Assembly (NCBI GenBank): GCA_004295885.1
Contig: SEDG01000050.1
Span: forward strand, 1-11,586
DNA from: Pedobacter sp.
GTDB taxonomy: Bacteria; Bacteroidota; Bacteroidia; Sphingobacteriales; Sphingobacteriaceae
Direction: 5' to 3'
DNA: 11,586 nt
In this document: positions 1-7,911 of the stretch, piece after piece
Numbering within the stretch: the first letter of the stretch is position 1
Layout: the number at the start of each line of letters is the position of its first letter
The notes under the pieces: model-generated
Seen by the model: the letters and a program-made list of their open reading frames with translations, nothing else
The model's database searches: none
What the model was told of the DNA's origin: nothing
Program-made: the position numbers and the translations under genes

Positions 1-7
1 TGTGTTG

Positions 8-1366
8 TTAATTAAATTTCCACCAGTCGAAATTGAAGAGATTGCCATTTGGTCCTTTGAAAACAAAGAAAATGTCGTGAATTCCAGTAATCACTTTCTC
101 CGTCTTAAATATTTGGGTTGACCATTTTTCTTGATTGGCTGCCGATTTAAGTACAAAACTAGCTATTATTGGGCCTGTTAGACTGTCTGTTCGGATTTCA
201 ATACTTGCACCTTCTAATGCTGCGGATGTTCTTAGTTCAATCGATTTTGCTTCCCTTTTTAAATTTACATTCCCCACTTTTAGGTAGTCGCCAGCATCGA
301 TGTCAGTTACGTAAACTCCACTATTGGGGTCAAATGCGGTTTCAATCCCTTCTTGCCACGCGATGGTTTCTGCCTGTGTAATTTGATATGGATTTAGCTT
401 TTGGATCGCCTCAACACCAGCTACCGTATTTTCAATTCTTGGAATAGTACCGTCTGAATTAAATTTAAATTCTTCTACAGCAACAGATCTATTAAAGCCA
501 CCGCCCCCTTTTAAGGCGCCATTATGGTAAAAGAAATAAGACTTCCCTTTGTAGTCAATCAGCCCAGGGTGATTAGTAAACGCACCTCCCTTTTTGATGA
601 TGGTCATGATGGTATCTTGATATGTCCATGGCCCAGTGGCAGTCTTACTGGTAGAATAGGCCAAGTGTTCTGGAACTCCTCCAGCGGCATACAGCATATA
701 ATACAAATCTTTTCGTTTGTGTAACCATGGGCCTTCTTCATACGCTGAAGGTCGTTTGTCTGCATCTTTGTATCGAACACTAAAACCTTCTTTATTCAGC
801 GGAACAGTAATTACTTCGCCTGAATAGGAAATCATATCGCCATTCAGTTTTACATATTTTAAGTATGGATTACCCCAATACAGATAAGCTTGACCATCAT
901 CATCAATAAATACAGTAGGGTCAATATCTCCATTACCACTGTGTACCAGTGGCTTGCCAAGCGCATCTTTAAACGGCCCTGTTGGACTTGTAGAAACAGC
1001 CACGCCAATTGCCATACCTTTTCCATTAGCTTGGTTTACGGGAACATACCAATAGAACTTTCCATTTCTAAAGGTGCATTGACCAGCCCAAGCATCTTTG
1101 TTAGCCCACTTAAATGTTTCGAGCGATAATGGAGAACCTCTATCTGTCCAATTCACCATATCCACTGTTGAATAAGCTCGCCAATCTTTCATGGTAAACC
1201 AAGTAGATTTATCTTCGTCATGACCAGTGTATAAAAAAACGGTGTCTTTATATACCAATGGTGCTGGATCTGCAGTATAAACCGTCTGGATAATTGGGTT
1301 TTGAGCGCTTGCTAGGAAAGGTATGCAAGTAAAAAGGCACAGATATACTAATCTTTTGAAAACCAT
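8..1366 (-). CDS. Secreted GH43 glycosidase with C-terminal CBM6 (probable arabinofuranosidase/xylosidase)
   Basis: A 452-residue exported enzyme predicted to remove arabinofuranose side chains or xylose from (arabino)xylan. Residues 1-21 form a signal peptide ending in LASA before QNP. The five-bladed GH43 propeller covers about 23-320. Its three expected acids are visible: base D33 in TADPAP, pKa modulator D149 in DIDPTV and general acid E211 in YEEGPW. Residues about 327-452 resemble a CBM6 beta-sandwich (QAET near the start, FDWWKF at the end), which would bind xylan chains. The start codon lies only 3 bp after the stop of the upstream GH43-CBM6 gene, so the two are almost certainly co-transcribed and perhaps translationally coupled. 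The catalytic part closely resembles the stand-alone GH43 at 8032-8985. Family assignment is firm; whether the substrate is arabinose or xylose cannot be read from the sequence. Confidence 0.9.
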   Translation of the reverse strand: MVFKRLVYLCLFTCIPFLASAQNPIIQTVYTADPAPLVYKDTVFLYTGHDEDKSTWFTMKDWRAYSTVDMVNWTDRGSPLSLETFKWANKDAWAGQCTFRNGKFYWYVPVNQANGKGMAIGVAVSTSPTGPFKDALGKPLVHSGNGDIDPTVFIDDDGQAYLYWGNPYLKYVKLNGDMISYSGEVITVPLNKEGFSVRYKDADKRPSAYEEGPWLHKRKDLYYMLYAAGGVPEHLAYSTSKTATGPWTYQDTIMTIIKKGGAFTNHPGLIDYKGKSYFFYHNGALKGGGGFNRSVAVEEFKFNSDGTIPRIENTVAGVEAIQKLNPYQITQAETIAWQEGIETAFDPNSGVYVTDIDAGDYLKVGNVNLKREAKSIELRTSAALEGASIEIRTDSLTGPIIASFVLKSAANQEKWSTQIFKTEKVITGIHDIFFVFKGPNGNLFNFDWWKFN

Positions 1367-1369
1367 AAC

Positions 1370-2740
1370 TTATTTCGCCGAAAATTCCCACCAATCCATA
1401 TTTACTGCTAGAGTTTCAGATCCGTTTATGGTAATGTAAAGATCTTGTAATCCCGTTGCACCGTCTACCTTACAGCTAACCGTTTTCCAACTTTGGTTAT
1501 TGTTTGTATTAGGAACTGTGAGTTGCCCCACTACTTTACCTGTCGGACTACCTAAATGTAATTCGATGATGTTATCACTACTTGTGCTAGCAACCGAAAT
1601 ATTAAACTTTTTCGCCCCCTTTTTGCCAAAATCTACACCTTTAATTTTAATCCAATCTCCATTTTTTACATTGGTAACATTTAAGCCACCATTGCTACAA
1701 ACTTCAGTTTTTACACCTTTTTGTGTATGCATAGTTTCCGCTTCTACACGTGTGTAAGGGTTTAAACCATTAACTTGCGATATGCCATCTTCGGTATAAG
1801 TTACTTGTTCGATTGTGCCATCGGCCTTATAATTTAACTTTTCAATTGCCAAGTTTCGTTTAAACTCTGTGGGTATACCTAAGGCGTAGGCCACCTTTCT
1901 GTTGTGGTAAACATGATACCATTGGCCCTTAAATTCAAATATGCCTTGATGGTTATTATTGTTATTGTTTGGTGGTTGTGCAGCGACAATACCTGCATAA
2001 GTAAATCCAGATGTAGGACTTTTACTTGTCATGTAATCAATCCGCATTTGTGCCCTTGGATTGGTAGAGTATGAAAAGTAATAGATTCCGTTTCTTTTGT
2101 GCATCCATGATGCTTCGAAAAACGCAGGTGCAGTGATCGAGGTTGCAGGACCATCTGTACTGATCATGTCCTTATTCAGTTTAATCACCCTCACATTGTT
2201 ATCGCCATTGCCACCAAAATACATATAGGCTTGACCGTCATCATCAATAAAAGTCATCGGGTCAAATAACCACATGTTTGGTGCAGGAAGTACGCCAGGT
2301 GTTTCGGTTTGGACAAGCTTCTTCCCAATTGGATCTTTAAATGGCCCTGTCGGGCTAGTTGAGGTTGCCACTCCAATGCCATTGCCTCCGTTTCCAAAAT
2401 AAAGGAAGATTTTTCCATCTCGTGCAACTGCGGCTGGTGCCCAAGTTCTTCCTGCCCAAGTCACATCTCTAGGCGCTTCAAAAACAACACCATGATCAGT
2501 CCAGTTTTTCATGTCGCTACTCGAAACGCAAACGATCGACTTCATTTTATAGCCACTATTTTTTTCGGCCGTGTTGTCATCATCATTAGAAGCATACAGA
2601 TATATTCTTCCGTTATAAACTAGTGTACCTGGGTCTGCTAAATGTCGGTAACCAACAATCACATCATCTGCAAAGCTGGATTTAGTGATAAAAAGTGAAA
2701 GCGAAAAAATAAGAATCGTAAAAAATGATTTGATGTTCAT
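1370..2740 (-). CDS. Secreted GH43 glycosidase with C-terminal CBM6 (XynD-like, probable arabinoxylan arabinofuranohydrolase)
   Basis: A 456-residue exported GH43 enzyme, first gene of a two-gene minus-strand operon. Residues 1-24 are a signal peptide (basic start, long hydrophobic stretch, SSFA). Catalytic acids are D36 in LADPGT, D160 in LFDPMT and E209 in FFEASW. A loop at 257-265 carries six consecutive Asn followed by HQG; an NNH-type motif is usual here in arabinoxylan arabinofuranohydrolases such as Bacillus XynD, though the run is long in this protein. Residues about 328-456 form a CBM6 (VEAET at the start, MDWWEF at the end). The fold order GH43-CBM6 and the motifs point to removal of arabinose from xylan; this specificity is inferred by family resemblance. 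The ATG at 2740 is chosen because it begins the signal peptide. No convincing minus-strand promoter was found upstream. Confidence 0.88.
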   Translation of the reverse strand: MNIKSFFTILIFSLSLFITKSSFADDVIVGYRHLADPGTLVYNGRIYLYASNDDDNTAEKNSGYKMKSIVCVSSSDMKNWTDHGVVFEAPRDVTWAGRTWAPAAVARDGKIFLYFGNGGNGIGVATSTSPTGPFKDPIGKKLVQTETPGVLPAPNMWLFDPMTFIDDDGQAYMYFGGNGDNNVRVIKLNKDMISTDGPATSITAPAFFEASWMHKRNGIYYFSYSTNPRAQMRIDYMTSKSPTSGFTYAGIVAAQPPNNNNNNHQGIFEFKGQWYHVYHNRKVAYALGIPTEFKRNLAIEKLNYKADGTIEQVTYTEDGISQVNGLNPYTRVEAETMHTQKGVKTEVCSNGGLNVTNVKNGDWIKIKGVDFGKKGAKKFNISVASTSSDNIIELHLGSPTGKVVGQLTVPNTNNNQSWKTVSCKVDGATGLQDLYITINGSETLAVNMDWWEFSAK

Positions 2741-2790
2741 ACTGTATTCAATTTGGGTGATTATTCAATTTACTAAATTATTGAGATAGG

Positions 2791-2800
2791 CACAGCGCTA
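2791..2800. repeat. Copy 1 of an AGCGCTA 10-mer, possible operator half of a pair
   Basis: CACAGCGCTA matches CAAAGCGCTA at 2901 in 9 of 10 positions, exactly 110 bp away. The core AGCGCT is a perfect palindrome with a central CG, as is common in LacI-family operators. It lies about 50 bp upstream of the minus-strand GH43 start. The 6-bp core also occurs by chance in several coding regions here (for example near 1305 and 8747), so the operator reading is speculative. Confidence 0.3.
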
Positions 2801-2866
2801 CTAGTCTATTTCGTCATTTTTACTATTACATTTGATTTATTTGGTCTAAAAAACAAGGTTGATAAT

Positions 2867-2898
2867 TTTGATTGGAAAACATTTATCACATAGATTTG
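2867..2898 (+). promoter_or_regulatory. Predicted Bacteroidota-type promoter for the GH43-GH95-CE1 operon
   Basis: TTTG at 2867-2870 is followed after 20 bp by TAGATTTG at 2891-2898. This matches the known Bacteroidota sigma-ABfr pattern of a -33 TTTG and a -7 TAnnTTTG at the expected spacing. Transcription would begin near 2903-2906, giving a leader of roughly 80 nt before the ATG at 2983. A second TAnnTTTG (TAGCTTTG, 2933-2940) lacks an upstream TTTG at the proper distance and is less likely. Confidence 0.55.
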
Positions 2899-2900
2899 AA

Positions 2901-2910
2901 CAAAGCGCTA
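2901..2910. repeat. Copy 2 of the AGCGCTA 10-mer, at the predicted transcription start
   Basis: CAAAGCGCTA overlaps the predicted start of transcription, 2 bp downstream of the -7 element. A repressor bound here would block the plus-strand promoter. Its partner lies at 2791-2800. The regulatory role is inferred only from repetition and position. Confidence 0.3.
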
Positions 2911-2982
2911 GGTAGGTTCAACTTTTTGTAAATAGCTTTGGATAACCTAAATGTAAATCCTTCCCAAATTTTTATAAGCGGT

Positions 2983-4536
2983 ATGAAGAAACTTAAACAT
3001 ATTACTTTCTTGCTTTATTTTTTTCTGGTTAGCATCAACTATATCCAAGCTCAACAAGCACAAAATCCAATTATATATGCAGATGTACCCGATCTCTCGA
3101 TGATTAGGGTTGGAAAGGTGTATTACATGAGCAGTACCACGATGCACATGAATCCAGGCGTACCCATCATGAAGTCTACGGACCTTGTAAATTGGAAAAT
3201 AGTTAGTTATGCTTACGATACGTTAGGAAACTCAGATGAGCTTACGTTAGCCAATGGAAAATGGGATTATGGAAGAGGTTCATGGGCAAGTAGTTTGCGC
3301 TTTCATAATGGAACATATTATGTAAGTACCTTTTCAGGAACAACTGGAAAAACATACATCTACAGCACTAAAAATATAGAAAAAGGTCCTTGGAAGTGCG
3401 TTTCTTTTAAGCCATCGTTGCATGATCATTCGCTGTTTTTTGAGGATGATGGGCGAGTTTACATGGTGTATGGCGCTGGTAAAATTAATTTGGTAGAGCT
3501 AAGGGATGATTTGTCTGGAATTAAATCTGCAAAGCCGACGACCATTATTGAGAATGCGAGTCTTCCCGCTGGTTCTGCAGTTGGTTTACAAGCTGAAGGT
3601 TCTCAACTATTCAAAATCAATGATAAATATTATATCTTTCATATCACTTGGCCAAAAAATGGAATGAGAACGGTGGTAATTCATCGTTCGGATAACCTTA
3701 CTGGTCCTTATGAAGGCAAATTAGCGCTCCAAGATTTAGGTGTGGCACAAGGTGGATTAATAAATACGCCTGATGGAAAGTGGTTTTCTTATCTTTTTAG
3801 GGATAATGGTTCGGTTGGTCGCATCCCGTATTTGGTTCCAGTTAATTGGATAGATGGTTGGCCAGTATTAGGAGAAAATGGAAAGGTTCCAGCGGTACTT
3901 GATCTGCCAGCAAGTAAAGGATTAATTCCAGGAATTGTAGCGTCTGATGAGTTTAGTCGCAAAAAAAATGAACCATCGCTTCCTTTGGTTTGGCAATGGA
4001 ACCATAATCCAGATAACGCATCTTGGTCGGTAAGCAAACGCCTTGGATATTTGAGAATTACTACTTCGAGAATAGATACAAACATTCTTTTAGCCCGTAA
4101 CACCTTAACTCAACGCACAATCGGACCAGTTTCATCTGGCTCAATTTCTATGGATATTGCGAATATGAAAAATGGAGACCGAGCTGGATTAATGTTGCTG
4201 CAACGCAAATATGGCTGGGTTGGTGTAAAAAACGAAAATGGAAAACGCAAGGTAGTAATGGTAAGTGACCAAAAAGGCACTGTTGAAGGAGATGAAGTTC
4301 CAGAAGGTCAGCAAACACTATTTCTGAAAGCAAGTTGCGACTTCAAAAATCGTACAGATAACGGCTACTTTTTTTACAGTTTCGACGGTAAAAACTGGAA
4401 AGCTATTGGAGAGCCGTTGCAAATGTCATACACACTGCCGCATTTCATAGGTTATAGATTTGGCTTATTTAATTATGCTACCGAAAACGCAGGGGGCTAT
4501 GTAGATTTCGATTATTTTAGAATTGAGGCAAAATAA
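2983..4536 (+). CDS. Secreted GH43 (subfamily 12-like) beta-xylosidase/alpha-L-arabinofuranosidase
   Basis: A 517-residue exported enzyme expected to act on arabinoxylan oligosaccharides, probably in the periplasm. The ATG at 2983 is preferred over the TTG at 2938, because it opens a clean signal peptide (MKKLKHITF..., ending IQAQ at about residue 24) and the earlier start would put 15 polar residues in front. The GH43 propeller spans about 28-315, with base D37 in VPDLSM, pKa modulator D148 in HDHSLF and general acid E205 in QAEGSQ. Residues about 322-517 form a C-terminal concanavalin-like sandwich beginning at SDEFSR, as is typical of GH43 beta-xylosidases of the subfamily-12 type; this part often completes the active site. 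It is the first gene of a plus-strand operon, with the GH95 gene 35 bp downstream. The choice between arabinofuranosidase and xylosidase is open. Confidence 0.88.
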   Translation: MKKLKHITFLLYFFLVSINYIQAQQAQNPIIYADVPDLSMIRVGKVYYMSSTTMHMNPGVPIMKSTDLVNWKIVSYAYDTLGNSDELTLANGKWDYGRGSWASSLRFHNGTYYVSTFSGTTGKTYIYSTKNIEKGPWKCVSFKPSLHDHSLFFEDDGRVYMVYGAGKINLVELRDDLSGIKSAKPTTIIENASLPAGSAVGLQAEGSQLFKINDKYYIFHITWPKNGMRTVVIHRSDNLTGPYEGKLALQDLGVAQGGLINTPDGKWFSYLFRDNGSVGRIPYLVPVNWIDGWPVLGENGKVPAVLDLPASKGLIPGIVASDEFSRKKNEPSLPLVWQWNHNPDNASWSVSKRLGYLRITTSRIDTNILLARNTLTQRTIGPVSSGSISMDIANMKNGDRAGLMLLQRKYGWVGVKNENGKRKVVMVSDQKGTVEGDEVPEGQQTLFLKASCDFKNRTDNGYFFYSFDGKNWKAIGEPLQMSYTLPHFIGYRFGLFNYATENAGGYVDFDYFRIEAK

Positions 4537-4571
4537 GTTGTCTTTTTGCTCATCATACTTAATTGCCGAAT

Positions 4572-7046
4572 ATGAATTATAAGATAAAGTTACTTTCTGT
4601 TTTCATTCTAATGAGCTTTTGTGCGATAAAATTTTGCAAGGCACAAGAAAAATCCAATGCAGCGCAATCAAGATATAAACTGACATACGATAAACCCAGT
4701 GCCAACTGGAATGAGGCGCTTCCCATAGGTAACGGTTTTATTGGGGCGATGGTTTTTGGTGAAGTTCAACAAGAAAGGCTCCAATTAAATGAGACTACAA
4801 TTTGGGGCGGCGGACCAAACAATAATGTCGATACGGAAGCAAAAGCAGCTATTGATGAAGTTAGAAATTTATTAAACCAAAGGAAGTATGTCGAAGCACA
4901 AACCTTGGCAAACCAAAAATTGGGGCCAAAGGGAAATAGCGGAATGCCATATCAATTAGCTGGTAACCTATACATCGACTTTCCTGGTCATGAAAGCGCA
5001 GGAAATTATCAAAGAGACCTAGATATTGAAAACGCAATTGCTACGGTTAGTTATACGGTTAATGGGGTAAAGTTTAAAAGAGAGTATCTTACTTCTTTCA
5101 CAAGAAATGTTTTGGTAGCAAGGTTAACCGCTGATCATCACAACTCCATTAATTTTAAAGCTAAGCTACAAAGTCCGCTTGCTCAGAAAATGTACGCAAA
5201 GGATAATGATTTAATTCTTGATGGAAAGGGAAGCGACCACGAGAATCAGAAAGGTAAAATAAAGTTCAATGTAGTGGCAAGGGCGAAAACAATAGGCGGG
5301 TTTTTCCGTGTGGATAGTTCGGGCATTACGATTGAAAACGCAGACACTGCGATCATTTTTCTTGCCATTGCCACTAACTTTGTTAACTATAAGGACCTAT
5401 CGGCAGATCCACTTGCTCGAGCGTTAAAAACACTCAATAGCAATATTCAGAATGTTGATGATTTATTTGCTGGGCACAAGACGTTCTATAAGAATTATTT
5501 TAATCGCGTCAAGCTTGATTTAGGAACCTCTGAAGCCATAAAAAAGCCTACCAATATCCGTATCCAAGAGTTTGCAAACGGAAGTGATCCGCAATTGGCC
5601 GAACTCTATTTTCAGTTTGGAAGATACCTGCTCATTTCTTCTTCTCAGCAAGGTTCACAACCAGCCAATTTACAAGGAATTTGGAATGGCGAGCTAAAAG
5701 GACCTTGGGATAGTAAGTATACGGTCAACATTAACACAGAGATGAACTATTGGCCTAGCGAAGTCACCCAGCTTTCGGAGTTAAATGCCCCATTATTTAA
5801 GATGATTGAAGATCTTTCTGTAACAGGAAAGGCTTCAGCACAACAAATGTATGGCGCAAGGGGATGGATGTTGCATCATAATACCGACATCTGGCGTAGT
5901 ACTGGAATAGTTGATGGTGCATTTTGGGGACTTTGGCCAACGGCAAATGCTTGGCTTTGTCAGCATTTATGGGAACATTATTTGTACACAGGTGATCAAG
6001 CTTTTTTGAAGAAGTATTATCCAATCATGAAATCAGCATCACAATATTTTTTAGATGTCCTGCAAGCCAGTCCAGGGCATAATTGGCTAGTTGTGTCTCC
6101 CTCAGTATCTCCAGAACATGAATATATTAATGGAAAAACAGCAGTCTCGGTAACCTCAGGGGCAACAATGGATAATCAGTTAGTTTTTGATTTGTTTAGT
6201 AATGTAGCAAAAGCAGCAAAAGAATTAAAGATTGATGCATCCTTTGCCGATAGCTTAAATCTTTTCAAAGCTAAACTAGCGCCAATGAAAATTGGCAAGC
6301 ATGGTCAGTTACAAGAATGGTTAGAAGATTTAGATTCACCTACGGATAACCACAGACATGTTTCTCACTTGTATGGTTTGTATCCAAGTAATCAGGTATC
6401 TCCTTTTCGCAATCCAAAATTATTTGCGGCAGCTAAAAATTCTATGCTTTATCGGGGAGATGTATCCACGGGCTGGTCGATGGCTTGGAAAATTAATCTT
6501 TGGGCTAGATTGCTGGATGGAAACCACGCCTATAAATTAATCACCGATCAAATTAAACCTGTAGCACAACAATCTGGAGGAACCTATCCTAACTTTTTTG
6601 ATGCGCATCCTCCGTTTCAGATAGATGGCAACTTTGGCTGCACTGCTGGGATTTCAGAAATGCTGATGCAAAGCCATGATGGAGCCGTTTATTTATTGCC
6701 AGCATTACCAGATGCTTGGCCGAAGGGAAGCGTACAAGGTTTAGTCGCACGAGGAGGTTTTAAAATAGACTTAGCCTGGGAGGATAAAAAAATCACCAAA
6801 TTAGTCATCCATTCTAGTTTAGGAGGGAAGTGCAGATTGCGATTAAATCAAGCTGTTGTTCATAAACTTCTAAAAGCAGCGAAAGGCAAAAATCCGAACA
6901 AGTTTAATCAGTTAGCAGAGATTAAAGAACCTTTGATTGGAAGCACCGATAAAGAGTTAAAAGTGAATATTCCAACAACTTGGCAATACGATTTTATGAC
7001 AACGCCAGGAAAAAGCTATGTTATTATTGATAAAAAAGAAAACTAA
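4572..7046 (+). CDS. Secreted GH95 alpha-L-galactosidase/alpha-L-fucosidase
   Basis: An 824-residue inverting glycosidase that removes terminal alpha-L-fucose or alpha-L-galactose from polysaccharide side chains. The start at 4572 opens a signal peptide (MNYKIKLLSV..., ending CKAQ at about residue 25); a TTG three codons earlier is not needed. The N-terminal beta-domain has family motifs near 49-60 (ALPIGNGFIGAM) and LNETTIWGGG. The (alpha/alpha)6 catalytic domain spans roughly 300-700. Mapped on Bifidobacterium AfcA, E515 in SPSVSPE is the general acid, N386 and N388 in VNINTEMNYW hold the water, and D685 in QIDGNFG is the partner. All are present, so the enzyme should be active. T384 lies two residues before N386, where plant and Bifidobacterium fucosidases carry His; this may favour L-galactose. 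The esterase gene follows after 9 bp. Confidence 0.92.
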   Translation: MNYKIKLLSVFILMSFCAIKFCKAQEKSNAAQSRYKLTYDKPSANWNEALPIGNGFIGAMVFGEVQQERLQLNETTIWGGGPNNNVDTEAKAAIDEVRNLLNQRKYVEAQTLANQKLGPKGNSGMPYQLAGNLYIDFPGHESAGNYQRDLDIENAIATVSYTVNGVKFKREYLTSFTRNVLVARLTADHHNSINFKAKLQSPLAQKMYAKDNDLILDGKGSDHENQKGKIKFNVVARAKTIGGFFRVDSSGITIENADTAIIFLAIATNFVNYKDLSADPLARALKTLNSNIQNVDDLFAGHKTFYKNYFNRVKLDLGTSEAIKKPTNIRIQEFANGSDPQLAELYFQFGRYLLISSSQQGSQPANLQGIWNGELKGPWDSKYTVNINTEMNYWPSEVTQLSELNAPLFKMIEDLSVTGKASAQQMYGARGWMLHHNTDIWRSTGIVDGAFWGLWPTANAWLCQHLWEHYLYTGDQAFLKKYYPIMKSASQYFLDVLQASPGHNWLVVSPSVSPEHEYINGKTAVSVTSGATMDNQLVFDLFSNVAKAAKELKIDASFADSLNLFKAKLAPMKIGKHGQLQEWLEDLDSPTDNHRHVSHLYGLYPSNQVSPFRNPKLFAAAKNSMLYRGDVSTGWSMAWKINLWARLLDGNHAYKLITDQIKPVAQQSGGTYPNFFDAHPPFQIDGNFGCTAGISEMLMQSHDGAVYLLPALPDAWPKGSVQGLVARGGFKIDLAWEDKKITKLVIHSSLGGKCRLRLNQAVVHKLLKAAKGKNPNKFNQLAEIKEPLIGSTDKELKVNIPTTWQYDFMTTPGKSYVIIDKKEN

Positions 7047-7055
7047 TATATTGTT

Positions 7056-7889
7056 ATGAAAAAAGCACTATTTACCGTACTCGCCCTATTGACAGGTTAT
7101 GTTGCAGCTATCGCCCAAACAGGCCAAGCTCCCGAAGGATTTGATCAATTGAATACTTCCATCGCCCATGGCAAATTAGATACCGTTACTTACGATTCGA
7201 AAACCGTTGGCGTAAAACGTCACGCTGTGGTTTATCTACCACCAAACTATAACAAACAAAAAAAGTATCCTGTGTTATATCTTTTACATGGCATTGGTGG
7301 CGATGAATTTGAGTGGCTAAACCAAGGACGACCAGAACGAATCATGGATAATCTTTATGCGCAAAAGAAAGTAAAAGACATGATTGTTGTGTTGCCTAAT
7401 GGAAGAGCGATGGAAAATGATCGGGCTACTGGCGATATCATGGCAAAAGATAAAGTGGCTGCGTTTGCTAATTTCGAACGGGATTTGCTAGATGACCTTA
7501 TCCCTTTCATCGAAAAGCAATATCCTGTTATCAGTAATAGAGAAAGTCGTGCCCTTGCCGGATTATCTATGGGTGGTGGACAATCGTTAAATTTTGGATT
7601 GGGAAATTTGGGCAAATTCGCTTGGATTGGAGGATTTTCATCAGCTCCAAATACCAAAATGCCAGATCAGTTGTTACCCAATCATACCACGGCAAAAGAT
7701 CAAATCAAACTGCTTTGGATTTCTTGTGGAGATGAAGATCGTTTGCTTGGAATTAGCGAGCGCACAAGAGATTACATGATCGAGCATAAGGTGCCACATA
7801 TTTTTTATAAAGAACCAGGAAAGCATGATTTTAAGGTTTGGAAAAATGATTTATATCTTTTTTCTCAACTCCTGTTTGTGAAAAAATAG
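7056..7889 (+). CDS. Secreted CE1-type esterase (feruloyl or acetyl xylan esterase)
   Basis: A 277-residue alpha/beta-hydrolase of the esterase D/CE1 group, expected to cleave ferulate or acetate esters on xylan. Residues 1-21 are a signal peptide ending AAIAQ. Family signatures run in order: VYLPPNY, then LYLLHGIGGDEFEW (oxyanion region), then the nucleophile elbow GLSMGGG with S171, then CGDED with D226 or D228 as the acid, and GKHDFKVW with H257. Length is normal for a single CE1 domain with no binding module. It is the last gene of the plus-strand operon, 9 bp after GH95, and converges on the minus-strand GH43. A place beside GH43 and GH10 enzymes supports a role in arabinoxylan breakdown. 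Feruloyl versus acetyl specificity cannot be decided from sequence; some relatives hydrolyse other small esters. Confidence 0.87.
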   Translation: MKKALFTVLALLTGYVAAIAQTGQAPEGFDQLNTSIAHGKLDTVTYDSKTVGVKRHAVVYLPPNYNKQKKYPVLYLLHGIGGDEFEWLNQGRPERIMDNLYAQKKVKDMIVVLPNGRAMENDRATGDIMAKDKVAAFANFERDLLDDLIPFIEKQYPVISNRESRALAGLSMGGGQSLNFGLGNLGKFAWIGGFSSAPNTKMPDQLLPNHTTAKDQIKLLWISCGDEDRLLGISERTRDYMIEHKVPHIFYKEPGKHDFKVWKNDLYLFSQLLFVKK

Positions 7890-7910
7890 GTTTCAGGTAC
7901 TTTAAAACCT
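7881..7910 (-). terminator. Weak intrinsic terminator for the minus-strand GH43 transcript
   Basis: Read on the minus strand, AGGTTT pairs with AAACCT across an 11-nt loop (7888-7893 with 7905-7910) and is followed after one base by six T residues (7881-7886 as A on the plus strand). The stem is short and AT-rich, so the terminator would be weak. It overlaps the stop codon of the CE1 gene, and lies about 120 bp beyond the GH43 stop. Confidence 0.35.
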
Positions 7911-7911
7911 T

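Larger units (their letters stand above)
2741..2982. promoter_or_regulatory. Divergent intergenic regulatory region
   Basis: This AT-rich 242-bp gap separates the minus-strand GH43-CBM6 pair from the plus-strand GH43-GH95-esterase group, so it should carry promoters for both. It holds a good plus-strand promoter (2867-2898) and two near-identical 10-mers with an AGCGCT core (2791-2800 and 2901-2910). For the minus strand only a weak TAnnTTTG-like match (complement of 2773-2780, one mismatch, no TTTG at the right distance) is present. A TTG-initiated extension of the plus-strand ORF back to 2938 overlaps this region but is rejected as coding. Confidence 0.6.

Noticed and set aside
1951..1977. 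Run of six Asn codons in the second GH43, considered as a microsatellite or phase-variable tract
   Set aside because: The codons alternate AAC and AAT without a strict repeat unit, and an NNH-type motif is expected at this place in the family.
2933..2940. Second TAnnTTTG match (TAGCTTTG) as a promoter
   Set aside because: There is no TTTG about 20 bp upstream, and the better match at 2867-2898 is close by.
2938..2982. Upstream TTG start adding 15 residues to the plus-strand GH43
   Set aside because: The extension is polar and precedes a good signal peptide starting at the ATG at 2983; the region also holds promoter-like sequence.
3789..4103. A 104-residue antisense ORF inside the plus-strand GH43
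   Set aside because: Shadow of the real frame, with no family resemblance and no start context.
4563..4571. TTG start three codons before the GH95 ATG
   Set aside because: The ATG at 4572 already opens a complete signal peptide; TTG adds nothing.
7355..7657. A 100-residue antisense ORF inside the CE1 gene
   Set aside because: It lies wholly opposite a gene with intact catalytic motifs and shows no recognisable domain or signal.
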